From Holophaga sp. (GTDB lineage: Bacteria > Acidobacteriota > Holophagae > Holophagales > Holophagaceae): DNA of 6,779 bases. The notes under the pieces were generated by a model. That model was not told the DNA's origin. It saw only the letters and a list, made by a program, of their open reading frames with translations, and made no database searches. The DNA is taken from the NCBI GenBank assembly GCA_030691225.1, contig JAUYES010000494.1, positions 1 to 6,779 of the forward strand, given 5' to 3'. A program made the translations under genes and the position numbers. Below, one piece after another: positions 5,715 to 6,779 of the stretch (within the stretch, counting starts at the first letter, position 1; each line of letters begins with the position of its first letter).

Positions 5715-6413
5715 ATGCTGTTTGTCGCGATGCTTGAAAGTCAGGGCGTCAATCTTTGGGAAGTCGTTCGCCATGGCGGCACCGTTGGGAAAATCGTCAT
5801 GTTGCTCTTGGCGGTTTTCAGCATCCTTAGTTGGGTGGTCATCATCCAGAAAAGCCTTTTGCTGTGGCGCAGCGGCAAGGTAAATGAGGCTTTCCGCACC
5901 GCCTTTAGGCGATCGACGGACTGGCGGGACCTGAAACAAACCGCGACAACCTTCTCGCTCAGTCCACTGCTAGGGCTCTTCAACGCGGGGTATACCGAAG
6001 TCACGTACCAGCTTCGCGCCCACCCGTCCTCCGGAGAAAAAGCCCAAATCAAGAGCATGGAAGCCGTGGAAAGAAGTCTTCAGCGCGCCTCGGTTGTCGA
6101 AATGGGACGCCTGGAAAAAGGCCTCGGTATCTTGGCGACCATCGCAGCTGTGAGTCCTTTCGTGGGGCTCTTCGGCACGGTGTGGGGCATCATCGATGCC
6201 TTTCGAGGCATCGGCACTTCAGGCAATGCGAGTCTCGCCACTGTGGCCATTCCCATCTCGGAGGCACTGGTGGCCACCGCACTGGGTCTCGTTGCGGCCA
6301 TTCCAGCACTGATGGCCTACAATTTCTTCCAAGGGCAGTTGAAGCAATGGCAGACCGAACTGGATGACTTCGCCCTGGAATTCATCAGCCTTTCGGAGCG
6401 GAATTTTACCTAG
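5715..6413 (+). CDS. tolQ: TolQ-type proton channel subunit (MotA/TolQ/ExbB family)
   Basis: 232 residues, the length of TolQ (230 in E. coli). TolQ and TolR form the inner-membrane motor that uses the proton gradient to energise TolA-Pal and keep the outer membrane attached during division. ExbB is the close relative serving TonB. A first membrane helix lies at about 24-45 (IVMLLLAVFSILSWVVIIQK), then a long cytoplasmic part to about 136. The second helix is at about 137-160 (SPFVGLFGTVWGIIDAF) and the third at about 182-204 (ALVATALGLVAAIPALMAYN). T155 and T188 match the channel threonines T145 and T178 of E. coli TolQ, with the same 33-residue spacing. LFGTVWGI and AAIPALMAYN resemble TolQ more than ExbB, but the two cannot be fully separated without the partner genes. 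Divergent from ugd; the next gene starts 14 bp after the stop. No tolR is visible in the window. Confidence 0.92.
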   Translation: MLFVAMLESQGVNLWEVVRHGGTVGKIVMLLLAVFSILSWVVIIQKSLLLWRSGKVNEAFRTAFRRSTDWRDLKQTATTFSLSPLLGLFNAGYTEVTYQLRAHPSSGEKAQIKSMEAVERSLQRASVVEMGRLEKGLGILATIAAVSPFVGLFGTVWGIIDAFRGIGTSGNASLATVAIPISEALVATALGLVAAIPALMAYNFFQGQLKQWQTELDDFALEFISLSERNFT

Positions 6414-6427
6414 AGAGGCCTAAGCCT

Positions 6428-6779
6428 ATGACCTGCGCAACGGCCCCGGTGTTCTGGGCTCCTCAACAGCGGTTACCGATTCCGTTGCAAAAATTTGTCC
6501 GGGTGCGTCTCGAAGCCTCCCTCGAAAATCCCTATCACCGAGCCGCGTTGATTTGGCCCACGGTGCTTGGGGCACCCAAACTGCGGGAAGCCTACCCTGG
6601 TGGGATTCCGCAGCAAGAATTGTTGTTGCAGGCAGGGGGAATGCTTAAAGCCCTCGGCATCACGGATCCTGAAATCGCTTGGTTTGATGCATTGCAGACC
6701 TTTCCCGATACGGCCGATCGAGGTCCCAACGGATGGCTGCCTCAGCGGATTTGGGAGCCCCTCGCGGCTTCCATCAGCC
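6428..6779 (+). CDS. Unrecognised protein behind tolQ, 3' end outside the window
   Basis: I do not recognise this protein. The frame is open from ATG 6428 to the last base (117 full codons seen), with no stop. It starts 14 bp after tolQ, with AGAGG at 6414-6418 nine bases before the ATG as a fair ribosome site, so it is probably co-transcribed with tolQ. It begins MTCATAPVFWAPQQRLPIP. The visible part is soluble-looking, with no signal peptide or membrane segment, and is rich in Pro, Leu and Trp (WP, AWFDAL, NGWLPQRIWEP). A TolR or ExbD would show a membrane helix within the first 40 residues, and this does not. It may be a soluble protein carried in the operon ahead of a later tolR, or an unrelated gene. 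The close spacing and the long open frame support a real gene. Confidence 0.65.
   Translation, partial: MTCATAPVFWAPQQRLPIPLQKFVRVRLEASLENPYHRAALIWPTVLGAPKLREAYPGGIPQQELLLQAGGMLKALGITDPEIAWFDALQTFPDTADRGPNGWLPQRIWEPLAASIS

Overview
The window looks like ordinary chromosome of a Gram-negative bacterium with moderately high GC. It has a TolQ-type inner-membrane motor subunit, a twin-arginine translocase (TatA and TatC) and a DUF4388 (PATAN-type) protein. DUF4388 proteins are known mainly from Acidobacteriota, Myxococcota and related delta-type lineages, so I lean to one of those, possibly a Holophagae-like acidobacterium. That placement is an inference from gene content. I see no insertion sequence, phage gene, CRISPR array, tRNA or rRNA, and nothing that clearly marks horizontal transfer.

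Region 1 (1-2310, plus strand): a TPR/zinc-ribbon membrane protein enters from the left edge already in frame. Nine bases after its stop comes a DUF4388 protein with one membrane anchor, and its Shine-Dalgarno sequence overlaps that stop. The two are very probably one translationally coupled unit with an unknown, possibly regulatory or envelope-related, role.

Region 2 (5608 down to 2295, minus strand): read in the direction of transcription, the order is UDP-glucose 6-dehydrogenase (ugd), tatA, tatC, then a 3-hydroxyacyl-CoA dehydrogenase. tatA and tatC overlap by 4 bp (GTGA) and the dehydrogenase starts 27 bp after tatC, so these three form a tight operon. ugd precedes them across an 87-bp gap with no visible terminator. 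The last gene overlaps the DUF4388 gene tail-to-tail by 16 bp.

Region 3 (5715-6779, plus strand): tolQ is divergent from ugd across about 106 bp. After 14 bp comes an open frame of unrecognised function that runs off the right edge. It occupies the place where tolR/exbD might be expected but does not begin like TolR.

Two start codons were moved inward from the longest possible ORF. ugd starts at 5608 and tatA at 4150, each directly after a good Shine-Dalgarno sequence and at the family's usual N-terminus. Points worth a second look are a hairpin that would bury the ugd Shine-Dalgarno sequence, a Ser-to-Gly change at a conserved active-site position in the hydroxyacyl-CoA dehydrogenase, the unrecognised gene behind tolQ, and the TPR/zinc-ribbon plus DUF4388 membrane pair. 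I found no convincing new multi-gene system.
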